Shown here piece after piece: positions 1 to 6,794 of a DNA stretch of 12,420 nucleotides. The number at the start of each line of letters is the position of its first letter. Position 1 is the stretch's first letter. The DNA lies in the NCBI GenBank assembly GCA_018676275.1, contig JABHFC010000387.1, forward strand, positions 1 through 12,420. Direction: 5' to 3'. Below the pieces are notes generated by a model. The model worked only from the letters and a program-made list of their open reading frames with translations. It did not search any database and was not told the origin of the DNA. Source of the stretch: Gammaproteobacteria bacterium (lineage in GTDB: Bacteria > Pseudomonadota > Gammaproteobacteria > Eutrophobiales > Eutrophobiaceae). A program made the position numbers and the translations under genes.

Positions 1-214
1 GTACCCCGGTGTCCCAATTGGCCATAGCCCTGCAATCGAAATCGAGGCAGGAGGGGACAGGCTGGGCATTGAGTTCTTCGGCGACTTTATTCGCATCAGG
101 CAAGTCATTTTTCAGTAACCAGTCACCACTGAGCCGCAGACACAATGAGCCCGTCTCCAATCGAGATAATGTTAAAGTCGCCGCTCCAGTTTCTGCTTCC
201 TGGTTTATATTCAT
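1..214 (-). CDS. MlaE-type lipid ABC transporter permease, N-terminal STAS-like part (partial)
   Basis: Reading the minus strand from an ATG at 214 gives an open frame of 71 codons that runs off the left edge. The visible part reads like the STAS-like domain found in front of some MlaE-family permeases. It has a hydrophobic strand with LRLSGDWLL at about residues 28-36, then a helix rich in Ala, Glu and Asn. A second strand with LDFDCRAMANWDTGV follows at about 58-71, the place where such proteins have the 'D..G....D..G' turn. MlaE-type permeases work with an ATPase and an MCE-domain protein to move phospholipids across the envelope; that is family knowledge, and the membrane part lies outside the window. 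The gene diverges from the DUF2189 gene at 454. No strong Shine-Dalgarno is seen, only ACAGGGA well upstream. The family call is made by eye and is fairly, not fully, secure. Confidence 0.72.
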   Translation of the reverse strand, partial: MNINQEAETGAATLTLSRLETGSLCLRLSGDWLLKNDLPDANKVAEELNAQPVPSCLDFDCRAMANWDTGV

Positions 215-453
215 CGTACTATGGCGAATTCCCTGTAAATAAATGCATCGATATCATCATCAAAACCCTACTCTTTTTACCGCATTTTTTCCTTGATCCG
301 TCTCAAGATATGCGTGTTCAAAGAATCTTTTCCAAGCCCATTTATTTCCATATAGTAAATAAGCACATACCAGCTATAGACATTCGAATACGATAGTGTT
401 TATTCTGTAAATAAATATGTATTCACTTTTCATTATGCAAATGGGGAGAAGGC

Positions 454-1260
454 ATGACAAGCACAGAGACAGAGCAGGAAAACACAACGGCAACTGACGA
501 AGAACTCTATGGTGTTCCAGATGTTAATGCGCTCAGTTTTGATGATTTAAAGGAATGTCTGAATAAAGGCATATCTGATTTTCGCAAAGCACCCTTATTT
601 GGCTTGTTCTTTGGTGGCATATTTGCCTTTGGCGGAATTCTTATTGTTCAATCAATTATCTTTTTTGAAAAGGGCTGGCTTATCTACCCAATGCTGGTCG
701 GTTTTCCTCTGCTTGGTCCTTTTGCTGCCGTTGGTCTTTATGACGTGAGTCGCCGACTGGAGGCAGGAAAGCCACTGCCCTGGAATCAAATATTATCTGT
801 TATCAGTTTGCAAACGGGGCGGCAATTACCCTACATGGCATTTGTTATGCTTTTCATCTTCTGGATCTGGATCTACCAGATCCGACTTCTAGTAGCGCTG
901 ATACTTGGGAGAATGTCATTCACAAGCTTTGAAGCATTCTTTCAAATTCTCACAACAACACCAGAAGGCTGGGCTTTTATTGGCATAGGTCACGTGGTTG
1001 GTGCTGGTTTTGCACTGCTTTTGTTTTCAGTTACTGTAGTCTCTATTCCTTTGATCCTTGATCGCGATCTAGATTTTATTACCGGCATGATTACCAGTGT
1101 AAAGACGGTTGTTAAAAGCCCGATCGTTATGTTGTCATGGGGAGTGTTTGTCACGCTTGCAGTAATGGCTTCGTTTATTCCCCTGTTTTTAGGTTTGCTT
1201 GTTGTATTACCAGTGCTGGGTCATACGACCTGGCATATATATAAGAAGGCGGTGGTGTGA
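454..1260 (+). CDS. DUF2189 family integral membrane protein
   Basis: This 268-residue protein has a soluble, acidic N-terminus of about 45 residues. About six hydrophobic segments follow, at roughly 47-70, 76-97, 124-150, 174-202, 224-240 and 241-258. The pattern fits DUF2189, proteins of unknown function sometimes described as distantly related to cytochrome oxidase subunit I. Landmarks are the pre-membrane helix (DLKECLNKGISDFRKAPLFG, about 31-50), the loop GPFAAVGLYDVSRRLEAG (about 88-105), and PLILDRDLDFITGMITS near 199-215. Length is normal for the family. The start is well supported: GGGGAGAAGG at 443-452 lies just upstream of the ATG. It is first in a plus-strand run with the 56-residue peptide (40 bases downstream) and puuE. 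The protein should sit in the inner membrane; substrate and role are unknown. A weak possible promoter, TAGACA at 377-382 and TATTCT at 401-406, lies upstream. Confidence 0.88.
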   Translation: MTSTETEQENTTATDEELYGVPDVNALSFDDLKECLNKGISDFRKAPLFGLFFGGIFAFGGILIVQSIIFFEKGWLIYPMLVGFPLLGPFAAVGLYDVSRRLEAGKPLPWNQILSVISLQTGRQLPYMAFVMLFIFWIWIYQIRLLVALILGRMSFTSFEAFFQILTTTPEGWAFIGIGHVVGAGFALLLFSVTVVSIPLILDRDLDFITGMITSVKTVVKSPIVMLSWGVFVTLAVMASFIPLFLGLLVVLPVLGHTTWHIYKKAVV

Positions 1261-1300
1261 TAATTAATATAATCTGTCCCCGTCCTTCAGGAGCTTTAGA

Positions 1301-1471
1301 ATGAAATTAGCTGTAATGATTTTAAATGCGATGTTTTTACTTTTATTTATCAGTGCCGTTATCGGTGAGTGGGGAGAACCTCCTGCACTAATTGCTGGTA
1401 TAGGTATCGTAAGCATTCTTATTAACTCAATTTTTATTCTGATCAAGATAAAAAGTGATTTTGCGGAGTGA
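1301..1471 (+). CDS. small two-helix membrane peptide (56 aa)
   Basis: A short frame from ATG 1301 to TGA 1469-1471 encodes 56 residues. A clean ribosome site, CAGGAG at 1288-1293, lies seven bases before the ATG. The peptide has a hydrophobic segment at about 3-21, a short polar turn (GEWGEPP, 22-28) and a second hydrophobic segment at about 29-49, ending in a charged tail (KIKSDFAE). That is the classic layout of a small helical hairpin membrane protein. It lies between the DUF2189 gene and puuE on the same strand, 40 and 55 bases away. A longer minus-strand frame covers the region, but it has no family resemblance and no start signal. I recognise no family. It could be an accessory subunit of the DUF2189 protein; that is only a guess from position. 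Confidence 0.6.
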   Translation: MKLAVMILNAMFLLLFISAVIGEWGEPPALIAGIGIVSILINSIFILIKIKSDFAE

Positions 1472-1526
1472 GGCTGCAAGGTTTGCTCTCTCAATGGCTT
1501 TATGATCACGAGAGAATAAACAAAAT

Positions 1527-2438
1527 ATGAGAGAAGATTATCCACGTGACCTGGTAGGTTATGGCAATAACTTACCGCATCCACATTGGCCCGGGAATGC
1601 CCGTTTAGCGTTGAGCTTCGTATTAAATTACGAGGAAGGTGGCGAGCGCAGTATTTTGGATGGCGATCCTGAATCTGAAGCAAATATTACCGAGTTACAC
1701 TTGCCACCCGTCAAAGGTAAACGCAGTCTGGTTGCGGAGAGTGAATTTGAGTATGGAAGTCGTTCAGGCTTTTGGCGGATCATGCGACTATTTCAGGAGC
1801 GCAATATTCATTTCACCTGTTGGGCGGTTGGCATCGCGCTGGAGCGAAATCCGGAAGCTGCACGTGCCATGGCTGAGGCAGGGCATGAAGTAGCCAGTCA
1901 TTCCTGGCGCTGGATAGACTACATCGATGTGCCAATTGAAGTGGAGCGTGAACATATTCAACGATGTATCGAGACAATTGAAAGGTTGTGTGGCGAGCGC
2001 CCCTATGGCTGGTTTACCGGTAGGTACAGTCCCAATACCCTGAGCCTGTTGGTCGAAGAAGGCGGTTTCGTTTACAGCTCGGATGCACTGAATGATGAAT
2101 TACCCTATTGGGTAAAGGTAGACGATAAACCTCTGCTCATGGTTCCTTATTCCATTGATGCGAATGATGTTAAATACACAATGCCACCAGGCTGGAGCTC
2201 GGGCGAAGATTTCTTCACCTATCTGAAAGCCACCTTCGATATGTTGTACCGGGAAGGTGAAGTTGCGCCAAAGATGATGACAGTTGGTCTTCATTGCCGC
2301 TGGTCCGGTCGACCGGGGAGGGCCGAAGCGCTTGCCCGCTTTATGGACTACGCTCAGAGTCACGATGATGTCTGGATCTGCAAGCGACTGGAAATTGCTC
2401 GTCACTGGACTGAGCAACATCCCTACGTAGATAAATAA
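1527..2438 (+). CDS. puuE: PuuE-type allantoinase (polysaccharide deacetylase family)
   Basis: The 303-residue protein matches the PuuE allantoinase subgroup of the NodB/polysaccharide deacetylase superfamily along its whole length. These enzymes hydrolyse allantoin to allantoate in purine (ureide) breakdown and, unlike classical allantoinase, are not amidohydrolases. Visible landmarks are the N-terminal DYPRDLVGYG (4-13), FVLNYEEGGE (31-40), EFEYGSRSGFWR (73-84), GHEVASHSWRW (119-129), GWFTGRYSPNT (161-171), LPYWVKV (192-198), and MMTVGLHCRWSGRPGR (250-265). The last is typical of PuuE. Length equals that of known family members of about 300 residues. The start agrees with the family N-terminus, although the ribosome site is modest (GAGAG at 1510-1514). 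It follows the 56-residue peptide by 55 bases. No other allantoin or urate gene is next to it on the same strand. Biochemically the call rests on similarity, so a related cyclic amide is possible as substrate. Confidence 0.9.
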   Translation: MREDYPRDLVGYGNNLPHPHWPGNARLALSFVLNYEEGGERSILDGDPESEANITELHLPPVKGKRSLVAESEFEYGSRSGFWRIMRLFQERNIHFTCWAVGIALERNPEAARAMAEAGHEVASHSWRWIDYIDVPIEVEREHIQRCIETIERLCGERPYGWFTGRYSPNTLSLLVEEGGFVYSSDALNDELPYWVKVDDKPLLMVPYSIDANDVKYTMPPGWSSGEDFFTYLKATFDMLYREGEVAPKMMTVGLHCRWSGRPGRAEALARFMDYAQSHDDVWICKRLEIARHWTEQHPYVDK

Positions 2439-2449
2439 GGCAATTAGTT

Positions 2450-2464
2450 AGTGACCCTGTCACT
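2450..2464 (+). terminator. weak hairpin after puuE
   Basis: AGTGAC and GTCACT form a six-base-pair stem with a three-base loop, 12 bases after the puuE stop. The nearest T run (2476-2480) is a dozen bases further on and not attached to the stem, so this is at best a weak terminator or an mRNA 3' end structure between puuE and the convergent OsmC gene. Confidence 0.3.
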
Positions 2465-2517
2465 GAGCTCGTCAATTTTTAGGGTTTTGGGGTAGAACCT
2501 TGCAGAATACGAACTTA

Positions 2518-3030
2518 TTATACAATCTCGATTACAGTCTCCGTAGTTCCGTCATCACAAATTGTGCAGGCGACCGGCGAATGAGCGCTGGCCCACTCAA
2601 CAATTTCATGAAGTAGTTCGGGGCTTGCCGCAACGGCACCAATCCTAACCAGGATTTTCCAGTCTGTGAGGCCGGCAGATACGCTCTCATCACAACCAAG
2701 CAGTCCTCGGGCATCAGCTGCACTGCTGACGCTTACAGTCAGCGTAGTCAGTTCGATACCAAGCTGGGCGGCTCGCATGGCTATCACAGTGGCGTTGCAT
2801 GATGCGAGTGAGGCGCGTAGCAACCATCCGGGTTTGGCGGCCGAACTTTTACCGCCCAGAGCGGATGGCATGTCGGTGTAGCATACCGCTTCATGCTCTC
2901 CGCTAACTTCAAAGCGCAGTCCCGATTCAAGCGTCGCCGTGGCGGAACCGCTTGTGTTGGCTTTCTCAGGTTGTTCGGTAAAAACCTTTGTCATTGTCTC
3001 GATTGCATCACGAATTTCAGATACTGGCAT
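2518..3030 (-). CDS. OsmC/Ohr family protein
   Basis: This 170-residue cytoplasmic protein belongs to the OsmC/Ohr superfamily, thiol-dependent peroxidases that reduce organic hydroperoxides. The two characteristic cysteines are present. Cys78 lies in the helix GWLLRASLASCNATVIAMRA (68-87), and Cys155 lies in the C-terminal SPVACTI (151-157) with an extra Cys158 just after it. The segment LGIELTTLTVSVSSAADARG (about 90-109) is the usual strand after the central helix. The first 25 residues resemble the helical lead seen in OsmC proteins that begin with a short dimerisation segment. The start is well supported by AGGAG (complement of 3037-3041), seven bases upstream. It is a single-gene unit facing puuE. 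Whether the substrate is a peroxide or another thiol-reactive compound cannot be read from the sequence, as many members of this branch are uncharacterised. Confidence 0.88.
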   Translation of the reverse strand: MPVSEIRDAIETMTKVFTEQPEKANTSGSATATLESGLRFEVSGEHEAVCYTDMPSALGGKSSAAKPGWLLRASLASCNATVIAMRAAQLGIELTTLTVSVSSAADARGLLGCDESVSAGLTDWKILVRIGAVAASPELLHEIVEWASAHSPVACTICDDGTTETVIEIV

Positions 3031-3200
3031 GCGGGTCTCCTGGGTGCCTGGCGCGGTTTACGGCCTGCGTTATTTCAAGGTAGTTTAGTGAATATTACTG
3101 GATTGCCAGAGGAGTTAATATATTGTGGGGTAGGAATGGTTAAATTGTGCCCGGAACCCGCAGCATGACACGTATAAAAGAAGGTGTGTGAGGGCGAGGC

Positions 3201-3500
3201 TTAAGCCGCCTTATGAATAGAAATTTCGACGTGTTGCCCGACGCGGGCGAGCATATTAATGAGTTTGTCGACAGAAAATAATTCAATCTTGCCCTGGTAG
3301 ATTTCACTGACGCGTGGTTGAGAGACTTTAAAACGATTAGCGGCTTCAGCCTGAGTAATACCTTCGGCTTTGATATACGATTTAATAGCAGCCATTAATT
3401 TAGAACGTACCAGCAGATTTTCTGCTTCGACCTTTTCAAAACCCAAATCAGCAAAGACATTACCGGATGAATTGCTTATTTGATTGTCTTTCTTGTTCAT
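3201..3500 (-). CDS. HigA-type antitoxin, XRE-family DNA-binding protein
   Basis: A 99-residue protein with a helix-turn-helix at about residues 47-70 (GITQAEAANRFKVSQPRVSE and onward), typical of XRE/Cro regulators. The N-terminal part, NVFADLGFEKVEAENLLVRS (14-33), is the signature of the small antitoxin group that pairs with Gp49-like HigB/RelE toxins. The start codon overlaps the toxin stop (ATGA, 3497-3500), implying translational coupling in toxin-first order, as in higBA loci. In the family the antitoxin binds and blocks the toxin, and the complex represses the operon. A matching palindrome lies just upstream of the toxin gene. No hairpin terminator is visible downstream, and about 170 bases separate it from the OsmC gene start. 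Confidence 0.9.
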   Translation of the reverse strand: MNKKDNQISNSSGNVFADLGFEKVEAENLLVRSKLMAAIKSYIKAEGITQAEAANRFKVSQPRVSEIYQGKIELFSVDKLINMLARVGQHVEISIHKAA

Positions 3501-3820
3501 CCTTGCTTATCCAGAATTAGTTTTAATCGTGCTTTGGCCACATCAATAACTCTCTTCGGTGTTTTGCGGGCTTTCTTTTGAAAAGCATGCAACACATATA
3601 CGGCATCATGCAGCATGGTGATATATATCACGCGAAACTCCCCCTTCCTGTGAATACGAATTTCACGAACACCAGAAGCAATGCTTGTCATTGGTTTCCA
3701 GTCAGATGGCTCAAATCCTAACTGCACCTGACTAAGCTGGTAACCAGCATCCTGTCTGACCTCTAGCGGGAATGCCCGAATATCAGCCAGCGTGCTTCCT
3801 GCAAACTTTAGCTCCTTCAT
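3497..3820 (-). CDS. HigB/RelE-like toxin, phage Gp49-like family
   Basis: The 107-residue basic protein fits the Gp49-like (HigB) branch of the RelE/ParE toxin fold, whose members typically cleave mRNA at the ribosome. Hallmarks are the helical N-terminus SLADIRAFPLEVRQDAGYQL-like segment (10-29), VREIRIHRKGEFRVIYI (51-67) carrying the core strands and basic residues, and the C-terminal strand and basic tail VYVLHAFQKKARKTPKR (74-90). Length is typical. The MKELKF start matches where family members begin. However, no Shine-Dalgarno lies upstream; an AAGGAG is found inside codons 2-4. A possible promoter would start transcription at or near the ATG, so a leaderless message is possible. Toxicity is inferred from family, not from the sequence. 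Confidence 0.9.
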   Translation of the reverse strand: MKELKFAGSTLADIRAFPLEVRQDAGYQLSQVQLGFEPSDWKPMTSIASGVREIRIHRKGEFRVIYITMLHDAVYVLHAFQKKARKTPKRVIDVAKARLKLILDKQG

Positions 3821-3830
3821 GGATGAATGA

Positions 3831-3848
3831 TATACGAAATTACGTATA
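3831..3848 (-). promoter_or_regulatory. palindromic operator of the toxin-antitoxin operon
   Basis: TATACG and CGTATA form perfect six-base arms around AAATTA, giving an 18-base near-palindrome that ends 10 bases before the toxin ATG. It sits between a candidate -35 (TTGAAT, complement of 3849-3854) and a candidate -10 (TATCAT, complement of 3827-3832) with 16-base spacing. This is the usual place for an autoregulatory operator bound by the HTH antitoxin. The palindrome is seen directly; its function is inferred. Confidence 0.62.
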
Positions 3849-3921
3849 ATTCAATACTGAAAAAATTAAAGGGACAATTTCCTTAAGGACCCACCGATTA
3901 AGTCAGAAATTTTAATAACCT

Positions 3922-3950
3922 GTCATTCTGGCGCAGGCCAGAATCCAGTC
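3922..3950. repeat. dRS3/REP-like palindromic repeat
   Basis: GTCATTCTGGC, then GCAG, then GCCAGAATCCAG contains perfect eight-base inverted arms (ATTCTGGC at 3925-3932 and GCCAGAAT at 3937-3944). The shape, TCATTC at the left and GAATCCAG at the right of a G/C-variable core, resembles the dispersed 'ATTCC...GGAAT' repeats (dRS3-type and relatives) found in many proteobacterial genomes. A single copy is seen here, so dispersal cannot be shown from this window. Confidence 0.5.
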
Positions 3951-3970
3951 AAAAAGATGGTATTCTGGTA

Positions 3971-4003
3971 TTCAACAGCATGACACTAGATTGATTTAAT
4001 CAA
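3971..4003 (+). promoter_or_regulatory. possible iorAB promoter with overlapping palindrome
   Basis: TTTAAT at 3995-4000 resembles a -10 box, and a poor -35 candidate, TTCAAC, lies at 3971-3976 with 18-base spacing. A perfect 13-base palindrome, TTGATTTAATCAA (3991-4003), covers the -10. It ends 31 bases before the iorA-like start, so a repressor site overlapping the promoter is plausible. Only the palindrome is certain. Confidence 0.35.
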
Positions 4004-4034
4004 AGCTTACTTGAAACGCTGCGGAGAACAGGAC

Positions 4035-4499
4035 ATGAGTAAAAAAATTAATATTAACGGCAAGGACGTCAGCGTCGATGTAGATGAAAATATGCCACTA
4101 CTCTGGTTTTTACGCGATGAACTGGAATTAACAGGCACAAAATACGGTTGTGGTATTGCTGCATGCGGTGCCTGTGCCGTGCATCTGGATGGTGCTGCCA
4201 TTCGCGCATGTGTAACGCCGGTTAGCAGCGTGATTGGTAAAAAAATTACCACTATTGAAGGCTTGTCCGAAGATGGTAGTCATCCTCTGCAGAAGGCCTG
4301 GCTGGCAAACAATGTCCCGCAATGTGGCTATTGCCAGGCGGGGCAGATCATGGGCGCGGCTGATTTTCTGAGTAAGAACCCTAAGCCCAAAGAAGAAGAT
4401 ATCGATAACGTCATGTCAGCTCATATCTGTCGTTGCGGCACCTATAAGCGTATTAAGAAAGCAATTCTCGAGGCCGCTGCCGACATGCAGGAGGCCTAA
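4035..4499 (+). CDS. IorA-like [2Fe-2S] subunit of molybdenum hydroxylase
   Basis: A 154-residue iron-sulfur subunit of the xanthine oxidase/isoquinoline 1-oxidoreductase family, which passes electrons from the molybdenum subunit. The plant-type ferredoxin cluster is held by Cys39, Cys44, Cys47 and Cys59 (GCGIAACGACAVHLDG region). The second cluster is held by Cys97, Cys100, Cys132 and Cys134 in CGYC and CRC, with CRCGTYKRIKKAI typical of the IorA branch. I chose ATG 4035 because GGAG at 4023-4026 lies eight bases upstream and MSKKININGK aligns with family N-termini. An in-frame TTG at 4011 would add eight residues but has no ribosome site. The stop is one base before the iorB-like ATG, so the two are co-translated. 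No signal peptide is present. In the family this subunit is thought to be exported folded with its Tat-tagged partner. Confidence 0.93.
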   Translation: MSKKININGKDVSVDVDENMPLLWFLRDELELTGTKYGCGIAACGACAVHLDGAAIRACVTPVSSVIGKKITTIEGLSEDGSHPLQKAWLANNVPQCGYCQAGQIMGAADFLSKNPKPKEEDIDNVMSAHICRCGTYKRIKKAILEAAADMQEA

Positions 4500-4500
4500 G

Positions 4501-6663
4501 ATGAATTTACAAAAAGTAAACCGACGTGAATTCCTGAAGGCGACCGGTATGACGGCCGGAGGCCTCGTCATGGGTGTCACAGTCCCGATGAGTCTTCACG
4601 CAGAAGAGGGCGAGACGGGTTTCCATCCCAAAGTCTTTATACAAATCGCAGAAAATGGCGATACCACGCTCTACTGTGGTCGCGCCGAAATGGGCCAGGG
4701 TATCAGCACGGCACTACCGGCTGCGGTTGCCGATGAACTGGAAGCCGACTGGTCAAGGGTAACTGTCCTGCAGGGCGATGGTGACAAGAAATATGGCAGC
4801 CAGGCGACCGGTGGTTCAAGAAGTATCAATGAATTTTTCATTCCCATGCGAACAGCTGGTGCGGCCATGCGCGAAATGCTTATTAAAGCAGCATCGCAAA
4901 GCTGGGGTATACCTGAATCGGATTGTTACGCTGAGCTACACTTCGTCCACAACAAAAAGAATAAAAAGAAACTCAGTTACGGTGAACTGTCATCCGTCGC
5001 CGCAAAATTACCTGTACCAACTAAACCGGCTTTAAAGAGCAAGGACCAATTTCGTTATATCGGTAAGCCACTAACCAGGCACGATCAGGATGAGGTTGTC
5101 GTGGGTAAGCGAACATACGGCATTGATACAAAGATCCCCGGCCTTAAATATGCGGCAATCACGCACGTGCCGGTCTACGGCGGTAAACTTAAGAGTGTCG
5201 ATAAAACCGGGGCCTTAAAAATGAAAGGGGTCGTTGATGTGGTCGAAGTTGAGCGCATCAAAAGTCCCTTTAGTAGTCTTGGTGGTGTTGCCGTGGTTGC
5301 AGATAATACCTGGACCGCCCAGCAGGCTCTTAAAAAACTGAAGATTGAATGGGATCTTGGCGAACACAAAGGCTATGACTCGAAGACCTACCTGCAGGAC
5401 TTAATAAAAAATGTTGAATCACCGGCAGAGAAAATCTTTAGTCGCGGTGACGTAGACAAGGGACTGGAAGAGGCCGCGACAAGGCATTCAGCGAGCTATA
5501 CCGGTGGACACCTGTCTCACTCGCCAATGGAACCGATGGCTAGTCTTGCCTGGGTGCAGGATGACTCTTGCGAAATATGGGCGTCAACGCAAAACCCGCA
5601 GCAGATCCAGCAGGTTATTGCTATCTTCCTGGGGCGTAAAGAAGAGGACATTGTTGTTCATGTGACTGCAGCCGGTGGCGCCTTCGGTCGAAAAGGTAAG
5701 TGCGATTATGTACACGAGGCTGCGGCCATCTCGAAAGCAGTCGGCGTACCTGTGCAACTGACCTGGTCTCGTGAAGAAGACATGCGTACCGGTTACTATC
5801 ACTCCATTAATGCCCAGCATCTTGAAGCAGGATTGGACAAAGACGGAAACATTAGCGCCTGGTTACAACGTGCGGCCTTTCCTTCGATCGGTTCAACCTT
5901 CAATCCGAGCCTGGACCGTGCCAATGAAAGAGATTTTACTCGTCCTATTGCACATCCTTATGGTATTGCAAACTATAAACTCGAATCCGGTCACGCCCCG
6001 GCACATACACGCATTGGCTGGTATCGCGCGGTGTATGACATCTTCTATGGTTTTGCCACTAACGTATTCACCGACGAACTGGCACAAAAAGCCGGCATCG
6101 ACACGCTAACCTTCCTGCGTAATATCTATGACAACAATAAAGACCCGGTCCTGGCTAAATCCGCCAGTCGTTGTCGTGGTGTGCTTGATCTCGCCGCAAA
6201 GAAAGGCAGCTGGGGCAAAAAGATGCCAAAGAACCACGGTCTCGGTATTGCCGTCCACTATAGTTACAACAGTTACCTCGCGATGCTTGTCCATGTAGAA
6301 ACCAAAGGTGATGACATCAAGGTACACCGGGTCGATTGTGCTGTTGATTGCGGCCTGGTACTGAACCCGGATATCGCCACCGCACAAATGGAAGGTGCTG
6401 TTGTCATGGGTCTGTCTCTGTCATTGAGAGAAGATGTGACATTCAGGGATGGCGCAGTGGTTAATTCAAATTACCATGATTACCCCGTGCTACGTCACAA
6501 TGAGATGCCGGAAGTCCATGTACATTTCGTCGATAATGACGAAAGTCCAACTGGACTCGGTGAACCCGGCGTACCCACTTTCGCACCCGCATTCATCAAT
6601 GCAATTTATGCGGCAAGTGGCAAACGTTATCGTTCGATACCGATCAAGCCAATGAGTGTTTGA
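4501..6663 (+). CDS. IorB-like molybdopterin-binding subunit, Tat-exported
   Basis: The 720-residue large subunit of a two-component molybdenum hydroxylase, which oxidises an aldehyde or N-heterocycle with water as oxygen donor. It starts with a Tat signal (RREFLK at 8-13, hydrophobic stretch to about 31, likely cleavage after LHA at 32-34). Molybdopterin landmarks include GRAEMGQGI (60-68), TGGSRSI (103-109), GGAFGRK (392-398), and GLGEPGVP (685-692), where Glu688 is the expected catalytic base. As in IorB, the a/b hammerhead-like part (about 200-285) is inside the chain and not at its start. A strong AGGAGG at 4489-4494 lies six bases before the ATG. No FAD subunit, cytochrome c or XdhC-type maturation gene is nearby, so the electron acceptor is unknown. 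The substrate cannot be assigned; true isoquinoline oxidation is unproven and periplasmic aldehyde oxidation is equally possible. Confidence 0.93.
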   Translation: MNLQKVNRREFLKATGMTAGGLVMGVTVPMSLHAEEGETGFHPKVFIQIAENGDTTLYCGRAEMGQGISTALPAAVADELEADWSRVTVLQGDGDKKYGSQATGGSRSINEFFIPMRTAGAAMREMLIKAASQSWGIPESDCYAELHFVHNKKNKKKLSYGELSSVAAKLPVPTKPALKSKDQFRYIGKPLTRHDQDEVVVGKRTYGIDTKIPGLKYAAITHVPVYGGKLKSVDKTGALKMKGVVDVVEVERIKSPFSSLGGVAVVADNTWTAQQALKKLKIEWDLGEHKGYDSKTYLQDLIKNVESPAEKIFSRGDVDKGLEEAATRHSASYTGGHLSHSPMEPMASLAWVQDDSCEIWASTQNPQQIQQVIAIFLGRKEEDIVVHVTAAGGAFGRKGKCDYVHEAAAISKAVGVPVQLTWSREEDMRTGYYHSINAQHLEAGLDKDGNISAWLQRAAFPSIGSTFNPSLDRANERDFTRPIAHPYGIANYKLESGHAPAHTRIGWYRAVYDIFYGFATNVFTDELAQKAGIDTLTFLRNIYDNNKDPVLAKSASRCRGVLDLAAKKGSWGKKMPKNHGLGIAVHYSYNSYLAMLVHVETKGDDIKVHRVDCAVDCGLVLNPDIATAQMEGAVVMGLSLSLREDVTFRDGAVVNSNYHDYPVLRHNEMPEVHVHFVDNDESPTGLGEPGVPTFAPAFINAIYAASGKRYRSIPIKPMSV

Positions 6664-6691
6664 GAAGAACTATCGTCAGGAAAATACATAC

Positions 6692-6709
6692 AAACTGTCA
6701 CTGCAGTTT
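6692..6709 (+). terminator. hairpin after the iorB-like gene
   Basis: AAACTG and CAGTTT make a six-base stem around TCACTG, 28 bases after the iorB-like stop. Only a broken T-rich stretch follows, so it is a weak terminator candidate; it may also simply cap the mRNA. The rest of the 131-base gap to 6795 holds AT-rich sequence with no convincing promoter. Confidence 0.3.
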
Positions 6710-6794
6710 CCGTCTTTGTCCTAAATGTAGAATTTGAAGTTTTACCGCGCGACTTATGTTTAATTATTATCCCGAACCTAAAATTTGATGTGTA

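Noticed and set aside
9..396. Two overlapping plus-strand frames at the left edge.
   Set aside because: The minus strand from 214 reads as an MlaE/STAS-like protein, and the plus-strand translations are low-complexity with no start signals, so they are shadows.
1264..1683. Minus-strand frame of 139 codons.
   Set aside because: It runs antisense to the 56-residue peptide and to the well-matched start of puuE, and its translation resembles nothing.
2893..3168. Plus-strand frame covering the start of the OsmC gene and its upstream region.
   Set aside because: Mostly antisense to OsmC, with no ribosome site and no family resemblance.
4011..4034. TTG start for the iorA-like gene.
   Set aside because: No ribosome site precedes it, while ATG 4035 has GGAG at good spacing and fits family N-termini.
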